A stretch of DNA of 64,000 bases, taken from NCBI RefSeq assembly GCF_020026305.1, contig NZ_CP075691.1:2356001-2420000 (forward strand), given 5' to 3'. Each line of letters opens with the position of its first letter. Position 1 is the first letter of the stretch. Shown piece by piece: positions 41,454-51,000 of the stretch. A model generated the notes under the pieces. That model had not been told where the DNA came from. It ran no database searches and was given only the letters and a program-made list of their open reading frames with translations. The position numbers and the translations under genes were made by a program. This DNA comes from Streptomyces sp. 135 (GTDB taxonomy: Bacteria; Actinomycetota; Actinomycetes; Streptomycetales; Streptomycetaceae).

Positions 41454-42479
41454 GTGACCGCACGGCTAGCCGACATCGCAGCCCAGGCGGGGGTCAGCGA
41501 AGCGACGGTGAGCCGCGTGCTCAACGGCAGGCCGGGCGTCGCGGCGGCCACCCGTCAGTCCGTGCTCGCCGCGCTCGACGTCCTCGGCTACGAACGCCCG
41601 GTGCGGCTGCGCCGGCGCAGCGCGGGCCTGGTCGGGCTGATCACGCCGGAGCTGGAGAACCCCATCTTCCCCGCGCTCGCGCAGGTCATCGGGCAGGCCC
41701 TGACCCGGCAGGGGTACACACCGGTCCTCGCCACCCAGACCCCCGGCGGCTCCACCGAGGACGAGCTGACCGAGATGCTGGTGGACCGCGGGGTGGCCGG
41801 CATCATCTTCGTCTCGGGGCTGCACGCGGACACCTCCGCCGACATGCGGCGCTACGAGCGGTTGCGGGCGCGGGACGTGCCGTTCGTCCTCGTGGACGGC
41901 TTCTCGCCCGAGGTGCGGGCGCCGTTCATCTCGCCGGACGACCGCGCGGCGATGCGGCTCGCGGTGACGCACCTCGTCTCGCTCGGTCATACGCGCGTGG
42001 GACTGGCCCTCGGCCCCAGGCGGTTCGTGCCGGTCCAGCGGAAGATCGAGGGCTTCGTGCGCTCGATGCGGGATCAGCTGGGACTGGCCCCGGAGGAGAT
42101 CGAGGCGGACCTCGTCCAGCACTCCCTCTACACCCTGGAGGGCGGCCAGGCGGCGGCCGCGGCGCTGATGGACCGCGGCTGCACGGCGATCGCGTGTGCC
42201 GGCGACATGATGGCGCTCGGTGCGATACGGGCGGCGCGTCAGCGTGGCCTTGAGGTGCCGGACGACGTCTCGGTGGTCGGCTTCGACGATTCGCCGCTGA
42301 TCGCGTTCACCGATCCACCGCTGACCACGGTGCGCAAGCCGGTGCCGGCGATGGGGCAGGCGGCGGTGCGTACACTCCTGGAGGAGATCGGCGGGACCCC
42401 CGCCCCGCACAGCGAGTTCGTCTTCATGCCGGAGCTGGTGGTTCGCGGTTCAACCGCTTCGGCCCCCAGGCGCCCCTAG
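41454..42479 (+). CDS. malR: LacI-family maltose regulator MalR
   Basis: A 341-aa repressor with the LacI helix-turn-helix at the very start (ARLADIAAQAGVSEATVSRVLNGRPGV) followed by a periplasmic-binding-like effector domain. The segment VLATQTPGGSTEDELTEMLV and the end TPAPHSEFVFMPELVVRGS match what I recall of S. coelicolor MalR, which represses maltose uptake genes. GTG 41454 has no ribosome site. In S. coelicolor malR lies beside malEFG; no maltose transporter is present here. It should control at least the upstream glucosidase gene. Confidence 0.92.
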   Translation: MTARLADIAAQAGVSEATVSRVLNGRPGVAAATRQSVLAALDVLGYERPVRLRRRSAGLVGLITPELENPIFPALAQVIGQALTRQGYTPVLATQTPGGSTEDELTEMLVDRGVAGIIFVSGLHADTSADMRRYERLRARDVPFVLVDGFSPEVRAPFISPDDRAAMRLAVTHLVSLGHTRVGLALGPRRFVPVQRKIEGFVRSMRDQLGLAPEEIEADLVQHSLYTLEGGQAAAAALMDRGCTAIACAGDMMALGAIRAARQRGLEVPDDVSVVGFDDSPLIAFTDPPLTTVRKPVPAMGQAAVRTLLEEIGGTPAPHSEFVFMPELVVRGSTASAPRRP

Positions 42480-42583
42480 GGTTCTTCGGGCCGCGGCCTC
42501 GTACTTCCGACGGAGAGAATGCGGTCCGGACCCGACCAGGGGATGATCGGTCGGAGGACGGGGATCTGGCAGACTCTGTGCCT

Positions 42584-43414
42584 ATGGGTGAGACGATCGT
42601 GACAACACTTGAGGGCCGACAGGCGCCCACCGCATCACCCATCGCGGGCGAGGAAGATGACCGCAATGGGCGGAATCTCCTGCGTCGTCTGCGGACCCCC
42701 CGCCGTCCCCGGCTGTGGTTCGAGATCCTGCTGATCGCGGTGAGTTACTGGACGTACTCACTGATCCGCAACGCCGTGCCGGAGCAGAAGGCGCAGGCGC
42801 TGCGCAACGCCGACTGGATCTGGCGGATCGAGCACGACCTCGGGATCGCCGTCGAGCGGGGCGTCAACCACGCCGTGGACTCCGTGACATGGCTCATCGT
42901 CGGCATGAACTACTACTACGCGACGCTGCACTTCGTGGTGACGCTCGGCGTACTGGTCTGGCTCTTCCGCAAGCATCCCGGGCGGTACGCGGCCACCCGC
43001 CTCGTCCTCTTCGCGACGACGGCGGTGGCCCTGGTCGGCTACTACCTCTATCCGCTGGCGCCGCCGCGCCTGATGAACGGCACCACCTTCATCGACACGG
43101 TCCTGGTGCACCACACGTGGGGCTCGATGGCCTCCGGCGACCTGAAGAACATGTCGAACCAGTACGCGGCGATGCCGTCGATGCACATCGGCTGGTCCCT
43201 GTGGTGCGGCCTGACGATCTTCGCCCTGGCGTCGGTGCCGTGGGCCAAGGTGCTCGGCCTGCTCTACCCCGTGGCGACGCTCGTGGTGATCGTGGCCACG
43301 GCCAACCACTTCTGGCTGGACGCGGTGGGCGGCATGATCTGCCTGGCCTTCGGCCTCACGGTCACCCGCCTCTGGTACGGCGCGCTGCCGCACGCACTAC
43401 CACGCGAGGTGTAA
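42584..43414 (+). CDS. PAP2-family membrane phosphatase/transferase
   Basis: A 276-aa protein with a cytoplasmic N-terminus of about 45 residues and roughly six membrane spans. The PAP2 site is split as usual: AAMPSMHIGWSLW (His) and ANHFWLDAVGG (His and Asp), with YPLAPPRLM in front. The layout matches the PAP2_3/inositol-phosphorylceramide-synthase-like group, which handles lipid phosphates. ATG 42584 (MGETIV) is preferred; GTG 42578 is possible. No ribosome site is seen. Confidence 0.85.
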   Translation: MGETIVTTLEGRQAPTASPIAGEEDDRNGRNLLRRLRTPRRPRLWFEILLIAVSYWTYSLIRNAVPEQKAQALRNADWIWRIEHDLGIAVERGVNHAVDSVTWLIVGMNYYYATLHFVVTLGVLVWLFRKHPGRYAATRLVLFATTAVALVGYYLYPLAPPRLMNGTTFIDTVLVHHTWGSMASGDLKNMSNQYAAMPSMHIGWSLWCGLTIFALASVPWAKVLGLLYPVATLVVIVATANHFWLDAVGGMICLAFGLTVTRLWYGALPHALPREV

Positions 43415-43421
43415 CACCTGG

Positions 43422-43462
43422 GCTGCGCCCCGTAGGGGGCGGGGAACTGCGCGAGCAACCAC
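43422..43462 (+). repeat. Streptomyces dispersed intergenic repeat, copy 1
   Basis: The core GGCGGGGAACTGCGCGAGCA follows a small hairpin (43427-43440). I recall this motif as very common in Streptomyces intergenic regions, mostly at gene ends. A reversed copy lies at 61539-61576. Here it follows the PAP2 gene and faces the converging amidohydrolase gene. Confidence 0.6.
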
Positions 43463-43494
43463 AACCGACCCGCACCCGCCACCCCGCAGCCCAC

Positions 43495-45078
43495 TCAAAC
43501 CCCGCGGTGAGCGACCCGCCCTCCCACCACCGTGAGGAACACCGGCGCCGCCGCCACCTCATCGGCCGGCGCCACCACCGGATCGAGCCCGAACGCCGTG
43601 AGATCCGCCCGGCACCCAGGGGCGATCCGCCCCGCCGCGCCCCCCTCCCCCGCGGCGACGGCCGCGTGCGTCGTGCAGCCCTCCAGCGCCATGAGCCCCG
43701 TGAGCCCCGGCCCCCGCGAAGCCGCCCCGCGCGGACTGCGGGCGGTGGCCAGGACCTCACGTACGTCGTAGTGGGCGATCGGCCAGTCGGAGCCGAGCGC
43801 CACGTACGCCCCGGCGTCCCGCAGGTTGCGCATGCGCCAGGCCCGGGCGGCGCGCTCGTCGCCGAGCCGCTTGGACCACTCGTCGCTGTGGTCGGCCCGG
43901 GTGTACGCGGTGTGCGGCGGCTGCATCGAGGCGATGACGCCCAGCTCGGCGAAGCGCGGGACCGTGTCGTCCGGCACGGTCTCGATGTGCTCGATCCGGT
44001 GCGCGAGGCGGCCGCCGTCACCCAGTGACGCCACGGTGTCGAGGACGTGCCGCACGGCCGCGTCCCCGATGGCGTGCGTGGCGGTGCGCACTCCGGCCGC
44101 GTGCAGGCGCCGCACGGCGTCCGCGTACGCCTCCGGGTCCGGCCAGAAGGCGTCGGTGCCCTGGCCGTGGCAGTCCGCGTGCTCCAGCCAGGCGGTGCCG
44201 CCCTCGACCGTGCCGTCCATGAAGAATTTGGCGCCGCCGACCCGCCACAGCCGCCCCGCCTCGGCCTGGAGGGCGATGATCTCCTCGATGCCCTCCGCGC
44301 CCACCCCGGGCATGCACCAGGGGGCGAGCCGCAGCCGCAGCGGCAGGTCGCCCGCCTCCTCGACGGCCGCGAGCAGCTGCGGTACGTCCCCGCCGCCCAT
44401 GTCCATGACGTGCGCGCCGGTCAGGCCGGTGGCCGCCATGGCGGACAGCAGCTCCACGAGGCGGTCGCGGCGCTCGGCGAAGGAGGGCCGGGGCAGCACG
44501 GACTGGACGAGATCCATCGCGGCGTGCTCGATCAGGTGCCCGGTGGGCCGCCCGTCCGCGTCGCACACGACGGTGGAGCGCTGCACGAACTCCCTCGGAC
44601 CCTCGATGCCGGCCGCGCGCAGAGCGGCGCCGCTGACCAGGGCGGAGTGGCCGTCGTAGAGGCGGATGAAGGCGGGCGCGCCGTCGAGCACGTCCTCGAT
44701 GAGCGCGCGGTCGACGGCCCGCCCGCCGAAGGCGTTGTGGTCGAGCCCCCAGGCGACGACCCATCCCCCGATCCGCTCGGCCCCGCGCAGCGCGGCCCGG
44801 AGCCCGTCGAGATCGCGTACGGCGGACAGATCGAGCCCCGTGGCCATCTCCAGGCCCCACACGGGGTGGCTGTGGGAGTCGACGAGGCCGGGCACGAGAG
44901 ACGCCCCGGCGAGGTCGATCACCTCGGTGCCGGGCCCTCGCCAGTCACGTACGCCGTCATCGGTGTCGGCGACGGCGGTGATCACCCCGTCACGGACGGC
45001 GAGCGCGGTGGCGTGCGGCCGGCCGGGGTCGAGGGTGCGGACGCGGGCGCCGGTGAGGATGAGGTCGGCGGTGGGCAC
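43495..45078 (-). CDS. YtcJ-like amidohydrolase
   Basis: A 527-aa metal-dependent hydrolase of the amidohydrolase 3 group. The metal-site motifs are GLVDSHSHP (about residue 60), ATHAIGDAAV (about 335), HRIEHIE (about 357) and SDWPIAHYDV (about 432). An N-terminal beta-sandwich precedes the barrel. Substrates in this group are mostly unknown. GTG 45078 has AGGAGC upstream. It is 11 bp downstream of the amino-acid transporter gene on the same strand, so the two form an operon for uptake and hydrolysis of an amide or amino-acid derivative (inference). Confidence 0.87.
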   Translation of the reverse strand: MPTADLILTGARVRTLDPGRPHATALAVRDGVITAVADTDDGVRDWRGPGTEVIDLAGASLVPGLVDSHSHPVWGLEMATGLDLSAVRDLDGLRAALRGAERIGGWVVAWGLDHNAFGGRAVDRALIEDVLDGAPAFIRLYDGHSALVSGAALRAAGIEGPREFVQRSTVVCDADGRPTGHLIEHAAMDLVQSVLPRPSFAERRDRLVELLSAMAATGLTGAHVMDMGGGDVPQLLAAVEEAGDLPLRLRLAPWCMPGVGAEGIEEIIALQAEAGRLWRVGGAKFFMDGTVEGGTAWLEHADCHGQGTDAFWPDPEAYADAVRRLHAAGVRTATHAIGDAAVRHVLDTVASLGDGGRLAHRIEHIETVPDDTVPRFAELGVIASMQPPHTAYTRADHSDEWSKRLGDERAARAWRMRNLRDAGAYVALGSDWPIAHYDVREVLATARSPRGAASRGPGLTGLMALEGCTTHAAVAAGEGGAAGRIAPGCRADLTAFGLDPVVAPADEVAAAPVFLTVVGGRVAHRGV

Positions 45079-45089
45079 GGTGGCTGCTC

Positions 45090-46583
45090 CTAGGCGGTGG
45101 GGCTGGTCGTGGTGAGGGAAGCGGCGGGCCGCTCCGAGGGTTCCGGGGGCGGTTCCGCGGCGAAGTTCGCGTAGACCTCGGGGCGGCTGCGGCGCAGCCG
45201 CCACGCGAGCGCGAGGCCGAGGACGAGGACGGCGGGGACGAGGGAGACGAGGAGGGTGTTCACCAGGGGCGAGGCTCCGGTGAAGAGGCCGACGTGCGTG
45301 ACGACGAGGACGAGGGCCACGCCTAGCAGGACCGTCGCCACGACCGGGGCGACGACGGTGCGCAGGACGCCCTCCTGGTGGCTGACCCGGCGGAAGTAGC
45401 AGGGCCCGGCGACGGCGGCGAGCAGCTGGAGCGTCAACAGGCCGATCATCCCCGGCGTGTTGACCCACAGCAGGAGCTGTTGGTACGGGTCGGCGCCGGC
45501 CGCGGCGAAGGCGAGGACGACGGCCGCGCCGAGCACGGTCTGGGCGGCGCCCGCGACGTACGGCGAGCGGTGGCGCGGGTGGACGCGGCCGAGGGCCTTG
45601 GGCAGGACGCCCTCTTCGGCCAGGGCGAGGCTGTAGCGGTTGATGGCGTTGTGGAAGGCGAGCAGGGAGGCGAGGACGCTGGTGACGATGAGGACGTGCA
45701 TGAGGTCGGCGGCCCAGGCGCCGACGTAGGTGGTGATGGCGGAGAAGAAGAGCCCGGCGGGGTCGTCGCTCGCGGCCTTCACGACCTGCTCGTCGCCGAA
45801 GGCCTGGATGACGGTCCAGACGACGAAGGCGTAGAAGAGGCCGAGGAACGCGACGGCGATGTAGGTGGCGCGCGGCACGGTCCGGTCCGGGTCGCGGGCC
45901 TCACGGCGGTAGATGACGGTGGACTCGAAGCCGGTGAACGCGGCGGAGGCGCAGGCCAGGACGGCCGCGGTGCCGGGGACGAGGACGTTGCCCGGCGCGA
46001 GGCCCGCGAGGCTGAGCCCGTCGGCGCCGCCCTTCACGAGCACGCCGCCCGCGAGCAGTACGAGGATGCCGGTCTCGGCGACGAGCAGGACGCCGAGGAG
46101 TTTCGCGCCGAAGTCGATGGAGCGGAAGCCGCCGTACCAAATGAGCAGCAGGCCCGCGAGGGAGACGGGGAGCCAGGGGATGTCGGCGCCGAAGAGGGCG
46201 TGCGCCGTGTCCTGGGTGGCGGTGCCGAGCAGGCCGTAGACGCCTGTCTCCATGCCGTTGTAGCCGAGCATGGCGAGGAGCGCGGCAGCGATCCCGGCGG
46301 GGCGGCCGAGGCCGCGGGTGATGTACGCGTAGAAGGCACCGTCACCGCGGACGTGCCGGCTCATCGCGGTGAGCCCGACGGCGAAGACGGTCAGCGTGAC
46401 GCCCGCGAGGAGGTAGCCGACGGGGGCGCCGATGCCGCCGAGCGTGAGGGCGACCGGGGCGACGCCCGCCATCACGGTGAGCGGGGCCGCGGCGGAGACG
46501 ACGAAGAAGGTGATGTCGGCGGTGCCGAGGGAGCCGGTGCGGAGCGTGGGCGCGGATCTCTCCGCGGTGCTGGTGGCAGGCAT
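45090..46583 (-). CDS. APC-family amino-acid transporter
   Basis: A 497-aa permease with about twelve membrane segments. It starts with the APC hallmark GSLGTADITFFVVSAAAPLTVMAGVAP and contains AAFTGFESTVIYRREARDPDRTVPRATY, typical of the amino acid-polyamine-organocation family. ATG 46583 (MPATSTAE) is chosen over an upstream GTG. It heads an operon with the amidohydrolase and is divergent from a TetR gene; the shared promoter region holds a 23-bp operator-like palindrome. Confidence 0.9.
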   Translation of the reverse strand: MPATSTAERSAPTLRTGSLGTADITFFVVSAAAPLTVMAGVAPVALTLGGIGAPVGYLLAGVTLTVFAVGLTAMSRHVRGDGAFYAYITRGLGRPAGIAAALLAMLGYNGMETGVYGLLGTATQDTAHALFGADIPWLPVSLAGLLLIWYGGFRSIDFGAKLLGVLLVAETGILVLLAGGVLVKGGADGLSLAGLAPGNVLVPGTAAVLACASAAFTGFESTVIYRREARDPDRTVPRATYIAVAFLGLFYAFVVWTVIQAFGDEQVVKAASDDPAGLFFSAITTYVGAWAADLMHVLIVTSVLASLLAFHNAINRYSLALAEEGVLPKALGRVHPRHRSPYVAGAAQTVLGAAVVLAFAAAGADPYQQLLLWVNTPGMIGLLTLQLLAAVAGPCYFRRVSHQEGVLRTVVAPVVATVLLGVALVLVVTHVGLFTGASPLVNTLLVSLVPAVLVLGLALAWRLRRSRPEVYANFAAEPPPEPSERPAASLTTTSPTA

Positions 46584-46659
46584 GGCGAAGCAGCCCTTCT
46601 GCGGCGGGCGGACGCGGCGCACGGCGGGGTGCCGGACGCCGGGCAGGAGGCGGGAGCCA

Positions 46660-46682
46660 GAAACCTAAAGGCTTTCGGTTTC
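46660..46682. promoter_or_regulatory. Probable TetR operator
   Basis: The half site GAAACCTAAAG is mirrored by CTTTCGGTTTC around a central G, with one mismatch over 11 bp per arm. It lies in the divergent promoter region, 65 bp before the TetR start and 77 bp before the transporter start. It is AT-richer than its surroundings. Confidence 0.7.
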
Positions 46683-46746
46683 GGCAATGTAGCCTCACCC
46701 TGGGCAGTTCGGGAAGACTTCACCGCGAGACGGAGAGATCGGGACC

Positions 46747-47379
46747 ATGGGCCGGCCGCGCACACCACTCCTGGACCGGGAGCGCATCACGACGACCGCG
46801 CTGGAACTCGTCGACGGCGACGGCGACTTCAGCGTGCCGCGGATCGCCAAGCGGCTGGGCGTGCAGACGGGCTCGGTGTACCACCATGTGGACGGCCGCG
46901 ACGGCATCGTCGAGCTGCTGCGGGAACGGGTGGCCGAGGCGATCGACTCCGCCACGCTCGACCCCGGCCGCCCCTGGGACGCCTCCCTCGCCGCCTGGGC
47001 CCGCTCCTACCGCGCGGCCTTCGCGGCCCACCCCCGGACGATCCCCCTCCTGATGACGTCACCGGTGCGGGCACCGCGGGTGCTGGAGCAGTACGAGCGG
47101 GCGGTGACGCTGCTCCTGGCCGCCGGTTTCGCCCTGCCGGACGTCATGCCGCTGATCATCGCCCTGGAGAACATGGTGCTCGGCTCGGCGCTCGACCTCG
47201 CGGCGCCCGAGGCGATGTGGGAGCTGACGGACACGTCGGCGACGCCCGCGCTGGCCCGGGCCCTGGACGCGGTCCCCCCGGGCCGCGCGGACCGGGCCTT
47301 CGAGCTGGCGCTGGCGGGGTTCCTGGCGCAGGCGGGGGCCATGCTGGCGGCGTACGACGAGCCGGGCGGCGGCCAGTAG
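46747..47379 (+). CDS. TetR-family regulator
   Basis: A 210-aa repressor with helix-turn-helix VPRIAKRLGVQTGSVYHHVDGRDGIVELLRERV (about residues 30-62) and a C-terminal TetR ligand-binding domain (LLLAAGFALPDVMPLIIALENMVLG). ATG 46747 has GGAG upstream. It is divergent from the transporter-amidohydrolase operon and probably represses both itself and that operon through the palindrome at 46660-46682. Confidence 0.9.
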   Translation: MGRPRTPLLDRERITTTALELVDGDGDFSVPRIAKRLGVQTGSVYHHVDGRDGIVELLRERVAEAIDSATLDPGRPWDASLAAWARSYRAAFAAHPRTIPLLMTSPVRAPRVLEQYERAVTLLLAAGFALPDVMPLIIALENMVLGSALDLAAPEAMWELTDTSATPALARALDAVPPGRADRAFELALAGFLAQAGAMLAAYDEPGGGQ

Positions 47380-47473
47380 CCGCCTCAGACCTCTGCCACG
47401 CCTCCGATGAACCGCGGACACCGGTAGGAAAAGCGAGCCCTGCCGAGCAGACCTGCCCAGCACCGGCCTCTCG

Positions 47474-47992
47474 TCACTCGATCTCCCGGGAGACGGGACC
47501 GACCTCTTCGAGGAAGACCTTCGCGTTCACCCAGCGCGGCGCGTCACCGTCCACGTCCAGGTACTGGCACCGGTATCCGGTGCCGGCGCCGAGCGCGACC
47601 CTCTTGAGGGGCGGCATCTTGTCGCAGCGCAGTTCCTTCGCGTCCTTGCGGTACTGATCCCAGAACCGGCCCTGGACCGCCTTGGCCGGCAGTACTCCCG
47701 AGTCAGGAGGAAAGACGTGGTAATCGATGAACTGGACGGTCCAGGCTCCTCCGCCGGTGACATCCTCGACCAACACCTTCTCGGTGAGCGAGGCGTCAGA
47801 ACCGGGCGGCGGCGGCAGGCCCATCGCCGACCGTCCCAAGTCGGTGCCAATGAGCTCCGGTTCGGCCGAGTCGACCACGACCGGCAGCTCCTTGACCGGT
47901 GCCGCGGGGCGGGGAGCGGGGCCGCCGCCTTCGGGGCTCGGCCAGAACGCTCGGCCGATCCCCACGGCCGCGAGGCACGCAACGGCCACCAC
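47474..47992 (-). CDS. Membrane-anchored hypothetical protein downstream of glnE
   Basis: A 172-aa protein from GTG 47992 with one hydrophobic segment at the start (VVAVACLAAVGIGRAFW) and an extracytoplasmic domain with two Cys (ELRCDKM and GYRCQYLD). The same frame stays open upstream into the glnE 3' end and reads ALRRRYFEGLSRFEAAF, which looks like a natural cytoplasmic tail before the membrane segment, yet no start codon is found there. The true start is therefore uncertain. GC content is lower than in the neighbours. I do not recognise a family. Confidence 0.6.
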   Translation of the reverse strand: MVAVACLAAVGIGRAFWPSPEGGGPAPRPAAPVKELPVVVDSAEPELIGTDLGRSAMGLPPPPGSDASLTEKVLVEDVTGGGAWTVQFIDYHVFPPDSGVLPAKAVQGRFWDQYRKDAKELRCDKMPPLKRVALGAGTGYRCQYLDVDGDAPRWVNAKVFLEEVGPVSREIE

Positions 47993-48045
47993 GAACGCCG
48001 CCTCGAAGCGGCTGAGACCTTCGAAGTACCGCCGACGAAGCGCCG

Positions 48046-51000
48046 CTAAGCCCCGTAGAACCTCTCCTCCACCACCGCTCGCGCCCGCCTCGTGATCCGC
48101 CGGTAGTCGTCCAGCATGTCGCCGACGTGGCCCGCGTCGTAGCCCAAGTAGCGGCCCACCGCCGCCAGTTCACGGCCCCCGGAGGGGAACGTGTCGCCCG
48201 CCCGGCCGCGCACCAGCATCACCGCGTTGCGTACGCGTGTCGCGAGCACCCAGGCCTCGTCCAGGGTCGCCGCGTCCTCGGTCGGGATCAGGCCCGCGGC
48301 GCAGGCGGCGGCCAGGGCCTCGCGGGTGCGGGTCGTGCGCAGGCCCGGCTCGGTCCAGCCGTGCCGCAACTGGAGGAGCTGGACGGTCCATTCGACGTCG
48401 GAGAGGCCGCCGCGGCCCAGCTTGGCGTGGAGGGTGGGGTCGGCGCCGCGCGGCATCCGCTCGCTCTCCATGCGGGCCTTCAGGCGGCGGATCTCGCGGA
48501 CCGCGTCCTCGCCGAGTCCCTGCGCGGGATAGCGCAGCGGAGCGACCAGGTCGATGAAGGCGCGGCCCAACTCCTCGTCACCGGCGACCGGTTCGGCCCG
48601 CAGCAGCGCCTGCGACTCCCACCCCAGGGACCAGCGGCGGTAGTAGGCCTCGTACGAACCCAGCGTGCGCACCAGCGGGCCGCTCCTGCCCTCCGGGCGC
48701 AGGTCGGTGTCGATGAGCAAGGGCGGGTCGGCGGACGGGAGTTGGAGCAGGCGCCGCATCTCCGCGACCACCTTCGCCGCGGCCTTCGCCGCCTCCTGCT
48801 CGTCGGCGCCCTCACGCGGCTCGTGCACGAACAGGACGTCCGCGTCCGAGCCGTAGCCCAATTCGTGGCCGCCGAAGCGGCCCATGCCGATGACCGCGAA
48901 GCGGGTCGGCAGTGTGTCGCCCCAGCCGTCGCGGACCACCGCGCGCAGCGTGCCGGCGATCGTGGCGGCCGTCAGGTCCGAGACCGCGTCGCCCACCCGG
49001 TCCACCAGCGCGCCCGGGTCCGCCTCGGCGGGGCTGTCCTCCGTGCCGTACGAGCCGATGATGTCCCCCGCGGCGGTACGGAACAGCTCCCGGCGGCGCA
49101 CCCCGCGCGCCGCCGTCACGGCCTGCTCGGCGCCGTCCGCGCGGCGCACCGCCGCCAGGATCTCCTGCTCCAGGTGGGCGCGGCCGCGCGGCACCAGGCC
49201 CCGCTGGTCGCCGAGGAGGGCGACCGCCTCGGGGGCGCGCAGCAGCAGGTCGGGGGCGAGGCGGCCGGCGGACAGGACGCGGGCGAGGTTCTCCGCCGCG
49301 GCCCCCTCGTCGCGCAGCAGCCGCAGGTACCAGGGGGTCTTGCCGAGCGCGTCGGAGACCTGGCGGAAGTTCAGCAGGCCCGCGTCCGGGTCCGCGGAGT
49401 CCGCGAACCAGCCGAGCAGGACGGGCAGCAGCGTGCGCTGGATGGCCGCCTTGCGGGAGACGCCGGAGGCGAGCGCCTCCAGGTGGCGCAGGGCGCCGCT
49501 CGGGTCCGCGTAGCCGAGCGCGACGAGCCGCTCGCGGGCCGCCTCCGTGCTCAAGCGTGCCTCACCGGGTGCGAGTTGGGCGACGGCGTCGAGCAGCGGG
49601 CGGTAGAACAGCTTCTCGTGCAGCCGGCGTACGACGGAGGTGTGCCGCTTCCACGCGCGGTGCAGCTCGGTGATCGGCTCCGTGCGCATCCCGAGGGAGC
49701 GGCCGATGCGCCGCAGGTCCGCGTCGTCCTCGGGCACCAGGTGCGTGCGGCGCAGCTTGTACAGCTGGATGCGGTGCTCCAGGGAGCGCAGGAAGCGGTA
49801 CGCGTCGTCGAGCTGGGCGGCGTCCACCCGCCCGACGTAGCCGCCCGCGCCGAGCGCGTCCAGGGCGGCGAGCGTCGACCCGCTGCGGATCGAGGGGTCG
49901 CTGCGGCCGTGCACCAGCTGGAGCATCTGGACGGCGAACTCGACGTCCCGCAGCCCGCCGGGGCCGAGCTTCAGCTCCCGCTCGACCTCCCCCGCCGGGA
50001 TGTTCTCGACGACCCTGCGGCGCATCTTCTGCACGTCCGGCACGAAGTTCTCGCGCTCGGCGGCGTGCCAGACCAGCGGCGCGAGCGTGGCGACGTACTC
50101 CTCGCCGAGCGCCAGGTCGCCCGCGACGGGGCGGGCCTTGAGCAGCGCCTGGAACTCCCACGTCTTCGCCCAGCGCTGGTAGTAGGCGAGGTGGCTGGAG
50201 AGGGTCCGCACCAGTGGGCCGTTCCTGCCCTCGGGGCGGAGGTTGGCGTCGACGGGCCAGATGGTGCCCTCGACGTTCGTCTCGGAGCAGATCCGCATCA
50301 TGTGCGAGGCGAGGCGCGTCGCGGCCCGCAGCGCCTTGCCCTCGTCGGAGCCGGCGCCGTCCGTCGCGCTCTCTGTGCCCGGCACGGGTTCGGCGACGAA
50401 GATGACGTCGACGTCGGAGACGTAGTTCAGTTCGTGGCCGCCGCACTTGCCCATCGCGATGACCGCGAGCCTGCACTGCGCCGCGTCGCCGGGGGCCGCC
50501 GCGCAGGCCATGGCGAGCGCCGCGCGCAGCGTCGCCGTCGCGAGGTCCGCGAGCTCGGCCGCGGCCTCGGCCACGTCGGTGGTGCCGCACACGTCACGGG
50601 CCGCGATGGCCAGCAGGCAGCGGCGGTAGGCGACCCGCAGCGAGACCGGGTCGGTGGCGTCGGCGAGCCCGCGCTCGAAGTCGGCCACGCCGGGGTGCAG
50701 GTCGGCCGACTCGTACGTGGCGAGGGCCCGCCAGTCCCGGGGGTGGCGTGCGAGGTGGTCGGCGAGCGCCTCGGAGGCGCCCATCACCCCGAGCAGGCGG
50801 TCGCGCAGCGGCTTGGCGGTGACGAGGGTGTCGAGCAGTTCCCGCCGGCCGGCCTCGTCCTCCTGCGCCTCCACGAGACGTACGAGCCCGAGCAGCGCCA
50901 GGTCGGGGTCGGCGGTGGCGCCGAGCGCGTCCAGGAGCAGCGGGTCGGAGCGGACGGCGCTCAGCTCCGGGGCGTCCAGGAGCCGTTCCGCCGCGGACGG

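Noticed and set aside
43495..45468. A longer start for the amidohydrolase (657 codons)
   Set aside because: The extra part is the transporter gene in another frame. GTG 45078 has AGGAGC upstream and gives the normal N-terminus.
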